NCBI RefSeq assembly: GCF_030757795.1
Contig: NZ_JAUQWH010000025.1
Span: forward strand, 1-64,000
Direction of reading: 5' to 3'
DNA: 64,000 nucleotides
Origin: Actinoplanes oryzae
GTDB taxonomy: Bacteria; Actinomycetota; Actinomycetes; Mycobacteriales; Micromonosporaceae
How positions within the stretch are numbered: position 1 is the stretch's first letter; the number at the start of each line of letters is the position of its first letter. The notes under the pieces were generated by a model, which ran no database searches, had not been told where the DNA came from, and saw nothing but the letters and a program-made list of their open reading frames with translations. A program made the translations under genes and the position numbers. Shown here one piece after another: positions 51,209-59,493 of this stretch.

Positions 51209-52356
51209 CCCTGCCCCCCACCATCCGCCGCCTCCTCATCGTCACCGCCGTAGAACCCGAAGCCGCCGCAGTCCGCGTCGGCCTACCCGCCCACCGCCCC
51301 GACCCCACTCCGGCCGATCGAGCCACCACAGTCCCCCCGCCCAGCCCGAAACCGGCGCACCCCGCGAGCACGCCGGATGCAGGAGACGCCCGGGGCACCG
51401 CGGGCAGTGCGAAAGCGGCGCACACGGCGGCCACAGCGCATACGTCAGGTGAGTTAGGCGCGGCGGACCGGGATGCCGGGCTGATCGTCCACGTCGAGCC
51501 GGTCGGGGTGGGGCCCGCGGCGGCCGCGGCGGGAACGGCTCGGCTGCTGGCCCTCGCGGAGGCGCGTGGACTGCCCTATGACGCCGTGATCTGTGCCGGG
51601 ATCGCCGGAGGCTTCGCCGAGCGTGCCCCCGTCGGCGCCACCGTGCTCGGGGCGCGCAGCATCGCCGCCGATCTCGGTGCCGAGTCCGGCGAACCGGCCG
51701 CCCCGCCCACCGCGCCGAACGCCGACCAACCGCCCGGAGCGCGGCGCGAGCCGGACCAGGCGGCGGAAGCGAACCCGGCGGCGGAGGCGGACCGGGAGGC
51801 GGAAGCGAACCCAGCGGCGGAGGCGGACCGGGCGGCGCAGGCGAACCCGGCGGCGGCGAACCGGCCCGTCGAGGCGGACCGGGCGGCGCAGGCGAACGCG
51901 GCGGCGAACCACCCCGTAGGGGCGGACCGGGCGGCGCAGGCAAACCGGGCGGCGGAGGCGGAGATTGAACAATCCAGCGACCTCGCGCTGGATCGTCGCC
52001 CCGGCTTCATGCCGATTGAGGAGCTCGGCTTCGGCAGCAGCGTCGCCGCCGCCGATGATGTGCTTCTCCATGCTCTCTCCGCTGCCCTCCCCCATGCTGT
52101 TGTCGGCGACGTGCTCACGCTGGCCACCGTCACCGGAACCGCCGCCACGGCGGATGCCCTGCGGAGCCGCTTTCCGGAAGCGGTGGCCGAGGCGATGGAG
52201 GGTCACGGTGTCGCCGTGGCGGCTCAGGGCGCGGGGGTTGCCTTCGTCGAGCTGCGCACCGTCTCGAACCCGGTCGGCCCCCGCGATCGAGCCGCTTGGC
52301 GCCTGCGAGAAGCATTCTCCGCGCTTACCGACGCCGTCGCGAAGGCCTGTGGATAA
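51205..52356 (+). CDS. mqnB: Futalosine hydrolase with two low-complexity insertions
   Basis: 383 residues from GTG 51205, against about 220-240 usual for the family. The nucleosidase fold is intact: RRLLIVTAVEPEAAAVRVGL (strand 1), GLIVHVEPVGVGPAAAAAGTARLL, YDAVICAGIAGGFAERAPVGATVL, LTLATVTGTAATADALRSRF, VAEAMEGHGVAVAAQ (purine-site Glu) and FVELRTVSNPVGPRDRAAW. It releases hypoxanthine from futalosine in menaquinone synthesis. Residues about 28-90 and about 162-258 are Ala/Pro/Asp/Glu-rich inserts; the second is built of repeats like AEANPAAEADR. Both sit between core strands and may be surface loops. The gene is followed 161 bases later by mqnD. Confidence 0.87.
   Translation: MTLPPTIRRLLIVTAVEPEAAAVRVGLPAHRPDPTPADRATTVPPPSPKPAHPASTPDAGDARGTAGSAKAAHTAATAHTSGELGAADRDAGLIVHVEPVGVGPAAAAAGTARLLALAEARGLPYDAVICAGIAGGFAERAPVGATVLGARSIAADLGAESGEPAAPPTAPNADQPPGARREPDQAAEANPAAEADREAEANPAAEADRAAQANPAAANRPVEADRAAQANAAANHPVGADRAAQANRAAEAEIEQSSDLALDRRPGFMPIEELGFGSSVAAADDVLLHALSAALPHAVVGDVLTLATVTGTAATADALRSRFPEAVAEAMEGHGVAVAAQGAGVAFVELRTVSNPVGPRDRAAWRLREAFSALTDAVAKACG
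51760..51963 (+). repeat. Degenerate tandem repeats inside mqnB
   Basis: Repeats of GCGGCGGAGGCGGACCGG and GCGGCGCAGGCGAACCC-type blocks, with a unit of about 36 bases encoding (A/E)AEANPAA(E)ADR-like sequence. They keep the reading frame throughout, so the insertion expanded in multiples of three. Confidence 0.85.
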
Positions 52357-52517
52357 CTCTGTGGACAAGCCGCTGCGTGCCCCACGGCGGCAAGCCGGTC
52401 AGCCGCCCGTCACCCCTTGCGGGGGCTACGGAGACGGGATGTGGCGGACACAACTTGTGGCAAGTCAGACACCGGCGCATGGGCGTGTCCCGGCGGATCC
52501 GTCGTTACCGTGAAGCC

Positions 52518-53339
52518 GTGGCGCTTTCTCTGGCGGTTTCGCCCTGCCCCAACGACACGTTCGTCTTCCATGCGCTCGTGCACGGGCTCATCCCCGCGGC
52601 CGAGCCGGTCGACCTGACGTTCGCGGACGTCGACGTGACCAACACCGCGGCCGAGCGGGGCGAGTTCGACCTCGTCAAGGTCAGCTATGCGGCACTGCCG
52701 TGGCTGCTCGACGACTACGAGCTGCTGCCGTGCGGCGGGGCGCTGGGGCGAGGCTGCGGCCCGCTGGTCGTGACCCGCGACGGCCACGACGGCGACCTCA
52801 CCGGGTCCACCGTGGCGGTGCCCGGCGATCGCACCACGGCCTACCTGCTGTTCCGGCTCTGGTCGGCCGACAATGCGCCCGCCAAGATCGAGGTCGTGCC
52901 GTTCGACCAGATCATGCCGGGCGTCGCCGAGGGGCGGTTCGACGCGGGGCTGGTGATCCACGAGGCGCGCTTCACCTATCAGCGCTACGGCCTGACGTCG
53001 CTCGTGGACCTCGGCGAGTGGTGGGAGAGCGACACCGGCCTCCCGATCCCGCTCGGCGCGATCCTGGCCCGCAAGGGCGCCGTCGACCCCGCCGAGGCGG
53101 CCGAGTGGATCCGCACCTCGGTGAGCATGGCCTGGGCCGACCCCGACGCGAGCCGCGAATTCGTGCTGGCCAACGCGCAGGAGATGGAGCCCGACGTCGT
53201 CCAGCAGCACATCAAGCTCTACGTCAACGAGTTCACCCTCGAGCTCGGCGACGAGGGCCTGGCCGCGGCGGACGCCCTCCTGAGCCGCGCGGCAGCCGCC
53301 GGTCTCACCCCGCCGGTGCCGAGCCTGCTGACGAAATAG
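52518..53339 (+). CDS. mqnD: 1,4-dihydroxy-6-naphthoate synthase
   Basis: 273 residues from GTG 52518. MqnD features: LAVSPCPNDTFVFHALVHGL, GEFDLVKVSYAALPWLLDDYELLPCGGALGRGCGPLVV, TVAVPGDRTTAYLLFRLW, GRFDAGLVIHEARFTYQRYGL and LPIPLGAILARK. It converts cyclic dehypoxanthine futalosine to 1,4-dihydroxy-6-naphthoate, the step after MqnC. The 161 bases between mqnB and this gene hold no other gene. mqnA and mqnC are not in the window. Confidence 0.92.
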   Translation: MALSLAVSPCPNDTFVFHALVHGLIPAAEPVDLTFADVDVTNTAAERGEFDLVKVSYAALPWLLDDYELLPCGGALGRGCGPLVVTRDGHDGDLTGSTVAVPGDRTTAYLLFRLWSADNAPAKIEVVPFDQIMPGVAEGRFDAGLVIHEARFTYQRYGLTSLVDLGEWWESDTGLPIPLGAILARKGAVDPAEAAEWIRTSVSMAWADPDASREFVLANAQEMEPDVVQQHIKLYVNEFTLELGDEGLAAADALLSRAAAAGLTPPVPSLLTK

Positions 53340-53474
53340 CCCGCCACGGCAAGCACGCAAGACTCCAGCGAGCTCGCGAAGGAAGCGAAGAGCGAAGACG
53401 CCGAGCAGACAGACGGAGTCACGCCGAGCAGCACGAGGTAGCACACCGAGCAGCGCAGAGAAGCACACCGACCA

Positions 53475-53580
53475 GGGCGAAAAGCGCCGAGCAGGGCGGA
53501 GAAGCACGCCGAGCACGCCACGCCGGGCGAAAAGCGCCGAGCAGGGCGGAGAAGCACGCCGAGCACGCCACGCCGGGCGA
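53475..53580. repeat. Two perfect 50-bp tandem repeats in an intergenic region
   Basis: 53475-53524 and 53525-53574 are identical (start GGGCGAAAAGCGCCGAGCAG), followed by the first bases of a third copy. Degenerate half-units such as AGAAGCACACCGA occur upstream from 53400. The stretch from 53340 to 53608 otherwise shows no gene; its minus-strand frames are Cys/Ala-rich shadow sequence. Confidence 0.9.
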
Positions 53581-53608
53581 CGAGGCCGGACGGATCTGGG
53601 CAAAGAGA

Positions 53609-53636
53609 ACGGCCGCCGGGCGGTCCCGGCGGCCGT
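53609..53636 (-). terminator. Rho-independent terminator of the cold-shock gene
   Basis: Perfect 12-base arms ACGGCCGCCGGG (53609-53620) and CCCGGCGGCCGT (53625-53636) with a 4-base loop. On the minus strand TTCTCTTTG follows, a T-rich tract rare in this DNA. It lies 14 bases after the stop at 53651. Confidence 0.85.
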
Positions 53637-53650
53637 GTCTCGTAGGAGCC

Positions 53651-54037
53651 TCAGATTTCGAGCTCTCGCGCCACCGCATGCACCAGCTGCGCGATCTTCT
53701 GCGCCGTGCGCTTGTCCGGATAGCGCCCGCGACCCAGGTCCGGCTGCACCTTCGCCTCGAGCACCTTGATCATGTCTTCCACCATGCCGTGCAGCTCGTC
53801 GGCCGGCCGGCGGCGCAGCTCGGCCACCGACGGCGGGGCGTCGAGCACCTTCAGGCCGAGGGCCTGGGCGCCCTTGCGGCTGTCGACCACGCCGAACTCG
53901 ACCCGCTGACCGGCACGGAGGTCGGCGACCCCGGACGGCAGGGCGCCCTTGGGCAGGAACACGTCCCCGCCTTCGTCGCTGGTGACGAACCCGAACCCCT
54001 TCGCCGCGTCGTACCACTTCACTCGACCCGTGGGCAC
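53651..54037 (-). CDS. Cold-shock domain protein with C-terminal extension
   Basis: 128 residues from GTG 54037 (GAGG 6 bases ahead; a GTG at 54055 would add six residues). The cold-shock domain fills residues 1-70: TGRVKWYDAAKGFGFVTSDE with RNP-1 KGFGFV, GGDVFLPKGAL as a variant RNP-2 (VFLPK), and EFGVVDSRKGAQAL. Residues 75-128 form a helical extension (DELHGMVEDMIKVLEAKVQP ... AQKIAQLVHAVARELEI) seen in long actinobacterial versions. It binds single-stranded RNA or DNA. It is followed by a strong terminator. Confidence 0.88.
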   Translation of the reverse strand: MPTGRVKWYDAAKGFGFVTSDEGGDVFLPKGALPSGVADLRAGQRVEFGVVDSRKGAQALGLKVLDAPPSVAELRRRPADELHGMVEDMIKVLEAKVQPDLGRGRYPDKRTAQKIAQLVHAVARELEI

Positions 54038-54099
54038 CGCTGACCTCAACTTCACTCAATGGACTCGATTGCTCACGGCAAGGTTATCCAGCGCGCGGG

Positions 54100-54912
54100 T
54101 CAGGGCCCAACCGTAATCTCGGCCAGCAGTCCCGGAAACCCGGTCAAGTCGGGCAAAACCACGGCAGCTCCGGCCGAGGACAGCTCGGACGGGGAACACG
54201 GACCCGTCGCCACCCCGATCCCCGGCACGCCGGCCGTGCGCGCCGCGATCATGTCGCCGGTGTGGTCGCCCACGTACCAGCGGACGCCGTGCTCAGTGAT
54301 CGCGGCCGCCTTGCCCTCGGCGAAGAGGTCGCCGGCGAGCTCGTCGTAGGGCAGGCCCAGATGCTCGAGGTGCATGATCGCGAGCCGCCCCAGCTTGGAG
54401 GTCACCACCACGACCCGCAAACCCGCCGCCCGTACGGCGGAGAGCGCGGCGACCGCCCCCGGAGTCGGCACGGTCGGCGCGATCGCGAAGTCCGGGTACA
54501 GCGCCCGATAGGTCGCCACGGCCTCCTCGACCTGCGCCTCGGGGAACCACTGCCGGATCTCCGTCCGGAGCGGCGGCCCGAGCCGGCTCACCGCGAGATC
54601 GGCGTCGACAAACACGCCGGTACGCGCGCTGAGCTCCCGATACGCCGCCCGGATCCCCGGCCGCGAGTCGATCAGCGTCATGTCGAGATCGAACCCGACG
54701 GCCGGAGAGGCGCCACCCGGAAGAGCGCCACCAGCCAAGGAGCCGCCCGAAAGGGACGCGCCCGGTGAAGCGCCGCCCGGAAGCGAGCCGCTCGGAAGCG
54801 AGCCGCCCCGCGCGGAGCCGCCGGACGAGGAGCCGCCCGGGAGAAACCCCCCGGGCGAGGAAGCCGCACCCTCGGCAGGGAAGGAGGGCGAGGAGGAGGA
54901 GCCAGCCGTCAC
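54100..54912 (-). CDS. HAD hydrolase with Gly/Ser/Pro-rich N-terminal repeat
   Basis: 270 residues from GTG 54912, overlapping the upstream gene's stop by 4 bases, which supports this start. The HAD core (about 72-270) is phosphoglycolate-phosphatase-like: GFDLDMTLIDSRPG (nucleophile Asp), RLGPPLRTEIRQWFPE in the cap, VVVVTSKLG (motif II Thr/Ser), a Lys in EGKAAAI, and WYVGDHTGDMIAARTAG (motif IV Asp). The first 71 residues are repeats of SGG/PGG-type short units and look disordered; no downstream start codon exists before the core. The substrate is unknown. Confidence 0.8.
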   Translation of the reverse strand: MTAGSSSSPSFPAEGAASSPGGFLPGGSSSGGSARGGSLPSGSLPGGASPGASLSGGSLAGGALPGGASPAVGFDLDMTLIDSRPGIRAAYRELSARTGVFVDADLAVSRLGPPLRTEIRQWFPEAQVEEAVATYRALYPDFAIAPTVPTPGAVAALSAVRAAGLRVVVVTSKLGRLAIMHLEHLGLPYDELAGDLFAEGKAAAITEHGVRWYVGDHTGDMIAARTAGVPGIGVATGPCSPSELSSAGAAVVLPDLTGFPGLLAEITVGP

Positions 54913-55121
54913 GGAGTCGTGGTCGGCGTGTACGTCAGCTTCTCGACCGGCAGCGGAAACGTCTGGTCGTCCCCGAACGGCGACGGCGCGGCGGCCCGGT
55001 CGGCCAGCAGCTCGGACACCTCCAGGTGCCCGTCCTTCAGCGGGGACTCATGGCCCCCGGGACCCTGCGTCGCCCGGCCCGCGGGCACCGCCGTACCCGG
55101 CATGTTCTTTCCAGCAGCCAC
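54909..55121 (-). CDS. Small hypothetical protein upstream of the HAD gene
   Basis: 70 residues from GTG 55121, with AAGGGGAG 5 bases ahead. Sequence features: MAAGKNMPGTAVPAGRATQG, then a mid-segment GGHESPLKDGHLEVSELLADRAAAPSPFGDDQTFPLPVEKLTYTP. There is no membrane helix or known motif. It is translationally coupled to the HAD gene and shares its upstream region with the XPB-partner gene at 55243. Small proteins next to this helicase pair also occur in other actinobacteria, from memory, but I cannot confirm homology. Confidence 0.55.
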   Translation of the reverse strand: MAAGKNMPGTAVPAGRATQGPGGHESPLKDGHLEVSELLADRAAAPSPFGDDQTFPLPVEKLTYTPTTTP

Positions 55122-55242
55122 GAGAACTCCCCTTGGTCGTCGCTCTCTCGCGACGCCGGCGATGTGAGAACGACGACGTCGCGGGACCCGGCCACGCCCC
55201 GGACCCATGACCATGGTCCCACGGCGGCTAGCTTTGAATGCG

Positions 55243-57621
55243 ATGGCCACCGCATTCGCCGATCAGCTGCGGGCGCTCCCGGACGAAGCCCTGGGCGCGC
55301 TCATTCAGCTGCGCCCTGATCTTGTCGTGCCCGTGCCCGCCGATGTGTCCGCCCTCGCCGTGCGCGCCCAGTCCCGGGGCTCGGTGGCTCGCTGCCTGGA
55401 CGCCCTGGACGAGTTCACGCTGGCGGTGCTCGACGCCGCCCGGCTCAGCCGGGCCGAGGAGACCGCGTTCACCTCGGTCGCGGCGATTCTCGCGCTGACC
55501 GCCGACGCGGCGCCCGACGCGGACGTGCTGGCGGCGATCGACCGGCTCCGCGCCCGCTTCCTGCTGCACGGCTCCGAGGAGCAGATGCAGGTCGTGGGCG
55601 CGGTGGACGAGGTCACGTCGCCCTATCCGGCGGGCCTCGGGCGCCCCGCGGACTATCTCGACCCGCAGGCCGCGGCGCTGTGTGCGGACAAGGCCAGACT
55701 CCGCCGTACGGTGCTCGCGGCCCCCGCCGGCGCGCGAGCGGTCCTGGATCGCCTGGCCGCCGGCCCGCCCGTGGGTGCGCTGAGCGCGGGTGGCAAGGTC
55801 GCCGAGCCGGTGCAGTGGCTGATCGACAATCACGTTCTGGTGCCGGTCTCCGAGGTGGGGCGGGCGCCGCGGGCGGACGGCGAGCTGGTGGAGCTGCCGC
55901 GCGAGATCGGGATGCTGCTGCGCCGGGAGGCCGGGCCGCTGGGTGAGCTGCGCCCGTCCCCGCCGGCGCCCGAGAGCTCGATCCGCGATCCGAAGGCGGT
56001 GGACTCGGCCGGCGCGGGGCAGGGCATGGAGGCCGTCCGTGGCGTGGAGACGCTGCTCGAGGCCCTCGCCGCCGAGCCGGCCGCCGTGCTCAAGACCGGT
56101 GGCCTGGGGGTTCGCGATCTCAAGCGGCTGAGCCGGGCCGTGGGTGTGGACGAGCCGTCGACCGCCCTGCTGCTCGAGGTCGCCCACACGGCGAGCCTGC
56201 TCGGCGAAACGGAGATCACCGGGGCGGCCGAGGTTTTCCTCCCCACCGGCGCCTATGACCTGTGGCGGGCGCTCAGCATCGCGCAGCGCTGGGAGACGCT
56301 CGCCAACGCCTGGTTGATCATGACCAGGCAGCCGAGCCTGGTCGGGCAGCGCGACGAGCGCGACCGTCCGATCAACGCGCTCGCCCCCGACGCCGAGCGG
56401 TCCGGCGCCCCGCAGGCCCGCCGCGAGGTGCTCGCCGTGCTGGCCGGGCTTCCGCCGGGTGCGGCGCCGCGGCCGGACGACGTGCTCGCCCTGCTCGCGT
56501 GGCAGGCGCCGCGCCGGGCCCGGGGCCGCGAGCAGGCCCATCGCGACGCACTGACCGGCGCCGCGCTGCTGGGGCTGACCGGGCTGGGGTCGCTCACCTC
56601 GTACGGCCGGCTGCTCCAGTCCGGCGGCGACGACCCGGATCCGCTGGGCATCGACCACGTCGCCGGGCCGTCCGAGGCCGTGCGGGCGCTCGACGCGCTC
56701 GTTCCGGCGCCCGTCGACCACGTGCTGGTGCAGGCCGACCTGTCCGTGGTCGTGCCGGGCCCGCCCGAGCCGGAGCTGGCGACGGAGCTCGAAGCGGTCG
56801 CCGAGCTGGAGTCGGCGGGCGGCGCCAGCGTGCACCGGGTCACGGCGGCCAGCGTGCGCCGGGCGCTCGACATCGGCTATGCGGCCACTGATCTGCACGC
56901 CCTGTTCCAGCGCCGGTCCCGCACCCCGATCCCGCAGGCGCTGACCTATCTGATCGACGACGCCGCCCGCAAGCACGGCGGCCTGCGCGCCGGTTCGGCC
57001 GGCTCCTACCTGCGCAGCGACGACGAGGCGCTCGTGACCGAGGTCATGTCCGACCGGCGGCTCGGGTCGCTGTCGCTGCGCCGGCTCGCCCCGACGGTAC
57101 TGGTCAGCCCGCTGCAACTGGCCCGGCTGCTGGGCGCCCTGCGCGACGCCGGCTATGCCCCCGTGGCGGAGGACGCCGCCGGCTCCGCGGTGCTGAGCCG
57201 TCCGAAGGTACGCCGGGCTCCCACCCGTACCCCCGTGGGCGCGCGCCTCGGCGACCAGGCCGGGCCCCCCGTGCTGGCCGGCCCGCGCCTGGCCGGGGTG
57301 GTCGAGCAGATCCGCCGCGGTGACCTCGCCACGCGCGCGGCCCGCCGTGCCCCGGTCACCGTGCGCGCGGCCAACGGCCAGAGCGTGCCGGGACTCACTT
57401 CCGTACAGGCGCACACGCAGGCGATGGCGGTGCTGCAGCAGGCCGTACGCGAGAAGGCGCGCGTCTGGGTCGGCTATGTCGACTCGCACGGGGCGACGCT
57501 GTCCCGGCTGGTCCGCCCGGTGTCGCTGAGCGCGGGATACCTGCGCGCCGAGGACGAGCGGACGGAGACGCTGCACACCTTCGCGCTGCACCGGGTGACC
57601 GCCGCCGTCATGGAGGAATAG
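55243..57621 (+). CDS. Helicase-associated protein with XPB/Ssl2-like N region and WYL-like end
   Basis: 792 residues from ATG 55243. The N terminus (ALPDEALGALIQLRPDLVVPVPADVSALAVRAQSRGSVARCLDALDE) and the block VLVQADLSVVVPGPPEPELATELEAVAELES are characteristic of the helicase-associated family found next to bacterial XPB (Rv0862c-type). The C-terminal 65 residues (KARVWVGYVDSHGATLSRLVRPVSLSAGYLRAEDERTETLHTFALHRV) resemble a WYL domain. No helicase motifs are present. It probably works with the XPB helicase encoded 186 bases downstream, in DNA repair or transcription-coupled processes. Confidence 0.83.
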   Translation: MATAFADQLRALPDEALGALIQLRPDLVVPVPADVSALAVRAQSRGSVARCLDALDEFTLAVLDAARLSRAEETAFTSVAAILALTADAAPDADVLAAIDRLRARFLLHGSEEQMQVVGAVDEVTSPYPAGLGRPADYLDPQAAALCADKARLRRTVLAAPAGARAVLDRLAAGPPVGALSAGGKVAEPVQWLIDNHVLVPVSEVGRAPRADGELVELPREIGMLLRREAGPLGELRPSPPAPESSIRDPKAVDSAGAGQGMEAVRGVETLLEALAAEPAAVLKTGGLGVRDLKRLSRAVGVDEPSTALLLEVAHTASLLGETEITGAAEVFLPTGAYDLWRALSIAQRWETLANAWLIMTRQPSLVGQRDERDRPINALAPDAERSGAPQARREVLAVLAGLPPGAAPRPDDVLALLAWQAPRRARGREQAHRDALTGAALLGLTGLGSLTSYGRLLQSGGDDPDPLGIDHVAGPSEAVRALDALVPAPVDHVLVQADLSVVVPGPPEPELATELEAVAELESAGGASVHRVTAASVRRALDIGYAATDLHALFQRRSRTPIPQALTYLIDDAARKHGGLRAGSAGSYLRSDDEALVTEVMSDRRLGSLSLRRLAPTVLVSPLQLARLLGALRDAGYAPVAEDAAGSAVLSRPKVRRAPTRTPVGARLGDQAGPPVLAGPRLAGVVEQIRRGDLATRAARRAPVTVRAANGQSVPGLTSVQAHTQAMAVLQQAVREKARVWVGYVDSHGATLSRLVRPVSLSAGYLRAEDERTETLHTFALHRVTAAVMEE

Positions 57622-57624
57622 GGG

Positions 57625-57644
57625 CGGGGGATCGCGCGCCCCCG
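57625..57644 (+). terminator. Weak hairpin after the helicase-associated gene
   Basis: CGGGGG (57625-57630) and CCCCCG (57639-57644) flank an 8-base loop 4 bases after the stop. It may only partly stop transcription into the XPB gene 164 bases further. Confidence 0.4.
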
Positions 57645-57807
57645 ATGCCCTGCCGCGCGCGACCCGTCCGCTACCCGCCGGCGCCGGACGCCTTGCACGA
57701 ACAACGCCTGACCCGGCCGCAGCGTTGCACACCTCTTCAACTTTCTTCGATGCTCCGCGGACCGTGTCAGACTGGAGGGTCACCTCGTCTGCGGAAGGGG
57801 CGCTTTG

Positions 57808-59469
57808 GTGAGCGCTGGACCTCTGATCGTGCAGTCCGACAAGACCCTGCTGCTGGAAGTCGACCACCCCGACGCGCAGGCGTGCCGCATGGCCATCGCC
57901 CCGTTCGCCGAGCTGGAGCGCTCCCCCGAGCATGTGCACACCTACAGGTTGACCCCGCTGGGCCTGTGGAACGCCCGGGCGGCCGGGCACGACGCCGAGG
58001 GTGTCGTCGACGCACTGATCAAATACTCGCGCTATCCGGTGCCGCACGCGCTGCTGGTCGACGTCGCCGAGACCATGGACCGCTACGGCCGCCTGCAGCT
58101 GACCAACGACCCGACGCACGGGCTGGTCCTGCGCGGTCTCGACAAGATCGTGCTGATCGAGGTGGCCAAGAGCAAGAAGCTCGCGGGCATGCTGGGCGCG
58201 CGCATCGACGACGAGACGATCGTGGTGCACCCCTCCGAGCGCGGGCGGCTCAAGCAGGCCCTGCTCAAGCTCGGCTGGCCCGCCGAGGACCTGGCCGGTT
58301 ACGTCGACGGGGAGGCCCACGCGATCTCGCTGGCCGAGGACGGGTGGACGCTCCGGTCGTACCAGCAGGAGGCCGTGGATGGCTTCTGGGCCGGCGGCTC
58401 GGGCGTGGTCGTGCTCCCGTGCGGCGCCGGCAAGACGCTCGTGGGCGCCGCGGCGATGGCCACCGCGCAGGCCACGACGCTGATCCTGGTCACCAACACG
58501 GTCGCCGGGCGGCAGTGGAAGCGGGAGCTCATCGCGCGCACGTCACTGACCGAGGAGGAGATCGGCGAATACTCGGGCGAACGCAAGGAGATCCGCCCGG
58601 TGACCATCGCCACCTATCAGGTGCTCACCTCGCGTCGCGGCGGCGCCTTCACGCACCTCGACCTCTTCGGGGCGCGTGACTGGGGGCTGGTCATCTACGA
58701 CGAGGTGCACCTGCTGCCCGCGCCGATCTTCCGCTTCACCGCGGACCTGCAGGCCCGGCGGCGGCTCGGTCTGACTGCCACATTGGTACGCGAGGACGGG
58801 CGCGAAGGCGACGTCTTCTCCCTCATCGGGCCGAAGCGATACGACGCGCCCTGGAAGGACATCGAGGCGCAGGGCTGGATCGCCCCGGCGGAGTGCACCG
58901 AGGTCCGCGTCACGTTGACCGACGCCGAGCGGATGGCTTACGCGGTCACCGAGGCGGAGGAGCGGTACCGGGTCGCGGCCACCGCGCGTACCAAATTGCC
59001 TGTGGTCCGCGCCCTGATCGAGCGGCACGCCGAGGAGCAGACGCTGGTCATCGGCGGCTACATCGAGCAGCTGCACGAGCTCGGCGACTATCTCGACGCC
59101 CCGATCGTGCAGGGCTCGACCACCAACAAGGAGCGCGAGCGGCTCTTCGACGAGTTCCGCTCGGGCAAGCTGCGCACACTGGTGATCTCGAAGGTCGGCA
59201 ACTTCAGCATCGACCTGCCCGAGGCGGCGGTGGCGATCCAGGTGTCCGGCACCTTCGGCTCGCGGCAGGAGGAGGCGCAGCGGCTCGGCCGGGTCCTGCG
59301 CCCCAAGGCGGACGGGCGGCAGGCGCACTTCTACACGGTCGTCTCGCGCGACACGATCGACACCGAGTATGCGGCCCACCGCCAGCGGTTCCTGGCCGAG
59401 CAGGGCTACGCCTACACGATCGTCGACGCGGACGACATCCTAGGCCCGGCGCTGCCCCAGGTCGACTGA
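57808..59469 (+). CDS. XPB-type DNA repair helicase
   Basis: 553 residues from GTG 57808 (TTG 57805 also possible) after GGAAGGGG. The N-terminal domain (about 1-170) is the XPB damage-recognition-like part (GPLIVQSDKTLLLEVDH ... RLQLTNDPTHGLVLRG). SF2 core: Q-like DGWTLRSYQQEAVDGFW, Walker A LPCGAGKTLVG (about 205), DExH as DEVH (about 298), motif III LGLTATLVREDG, and motif VI QEEAQRLGRVLRPKADG. It unwinds DNA 3'-5' using ATP. The pair with the helicase-associated protein upstream matches mycobacterial Rv0861c/Rv0862c, cited from memory. Confidence 0.92.
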   Translation: MSAGPLIVQSDKTLLLEVDHPDAQACRMAIAPFAELERSPEHVHTYRLTPLGLWNARAAGHDAEGVVDALIKYSRYPVPHALLVDVAETMDRYGRLQLTNDPTHGLVLRGLDKIVLIEVAKSKKLAGMLGARIDDETIVVHPSERGRLKQALLKLGWPAEDLAGYVDGEAHAISLAEDGWTLRSYQQEAVDGFWAGGSGVVVLPCGAGKTLVGAAAMATAQATTLILVTNTVAGRQWKRELIARTSLTEEEIGEYSGERKEIRPVTIATYQVLTSRRGGAFTHLDLFGARDWGLVIYDEVHLLPAPIFRFTADLQARRRLGLTATLVREDGREGDVFSLIGPKRYDAPWKDIEAQGWIAPAECTEVRVTLTDAERMAYAVTEAEERYRVAATARTKLPVVRALIERHAEEQTLVIGGYIEQLHELGDYLDAPIVQGSTTNKERERLFDEFRSGKLRTLVISKVGNFSIDLPEAAVAIQVSGTFGSRQEEAQRLGRVLRPKADGRQAHFYTVVSRDTIDTEYAAHRQRFLAEQGYAYTIVDADDILGPALPQVD

Positions 59470-59493
59470 CCGCTCAGCGGTCGCCGCCTGTCC

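Noticed and set aside
53475-53574. CRISPR-like array
   Set aside because: The two 50-base copies are contiguous with no spacers, and no cas genes are present.
53219-53679. Cys/Ala/Leu-rich minus-strand frames across the intergenic repeats
   Set aside because: The composition comes from translating GC-rich repeats; frames run through the mqnD 3' end, the cold-shock terminator and the repeat, without a ribosome site or a domain.
55228-58320. A 1030-codon frame opposite the helicase-associated and XPB genes
   Set aside because: Shadow of two well-conserved plus-strand genes; it runs across an intergenic region and both gene ends, which real genes would not do.
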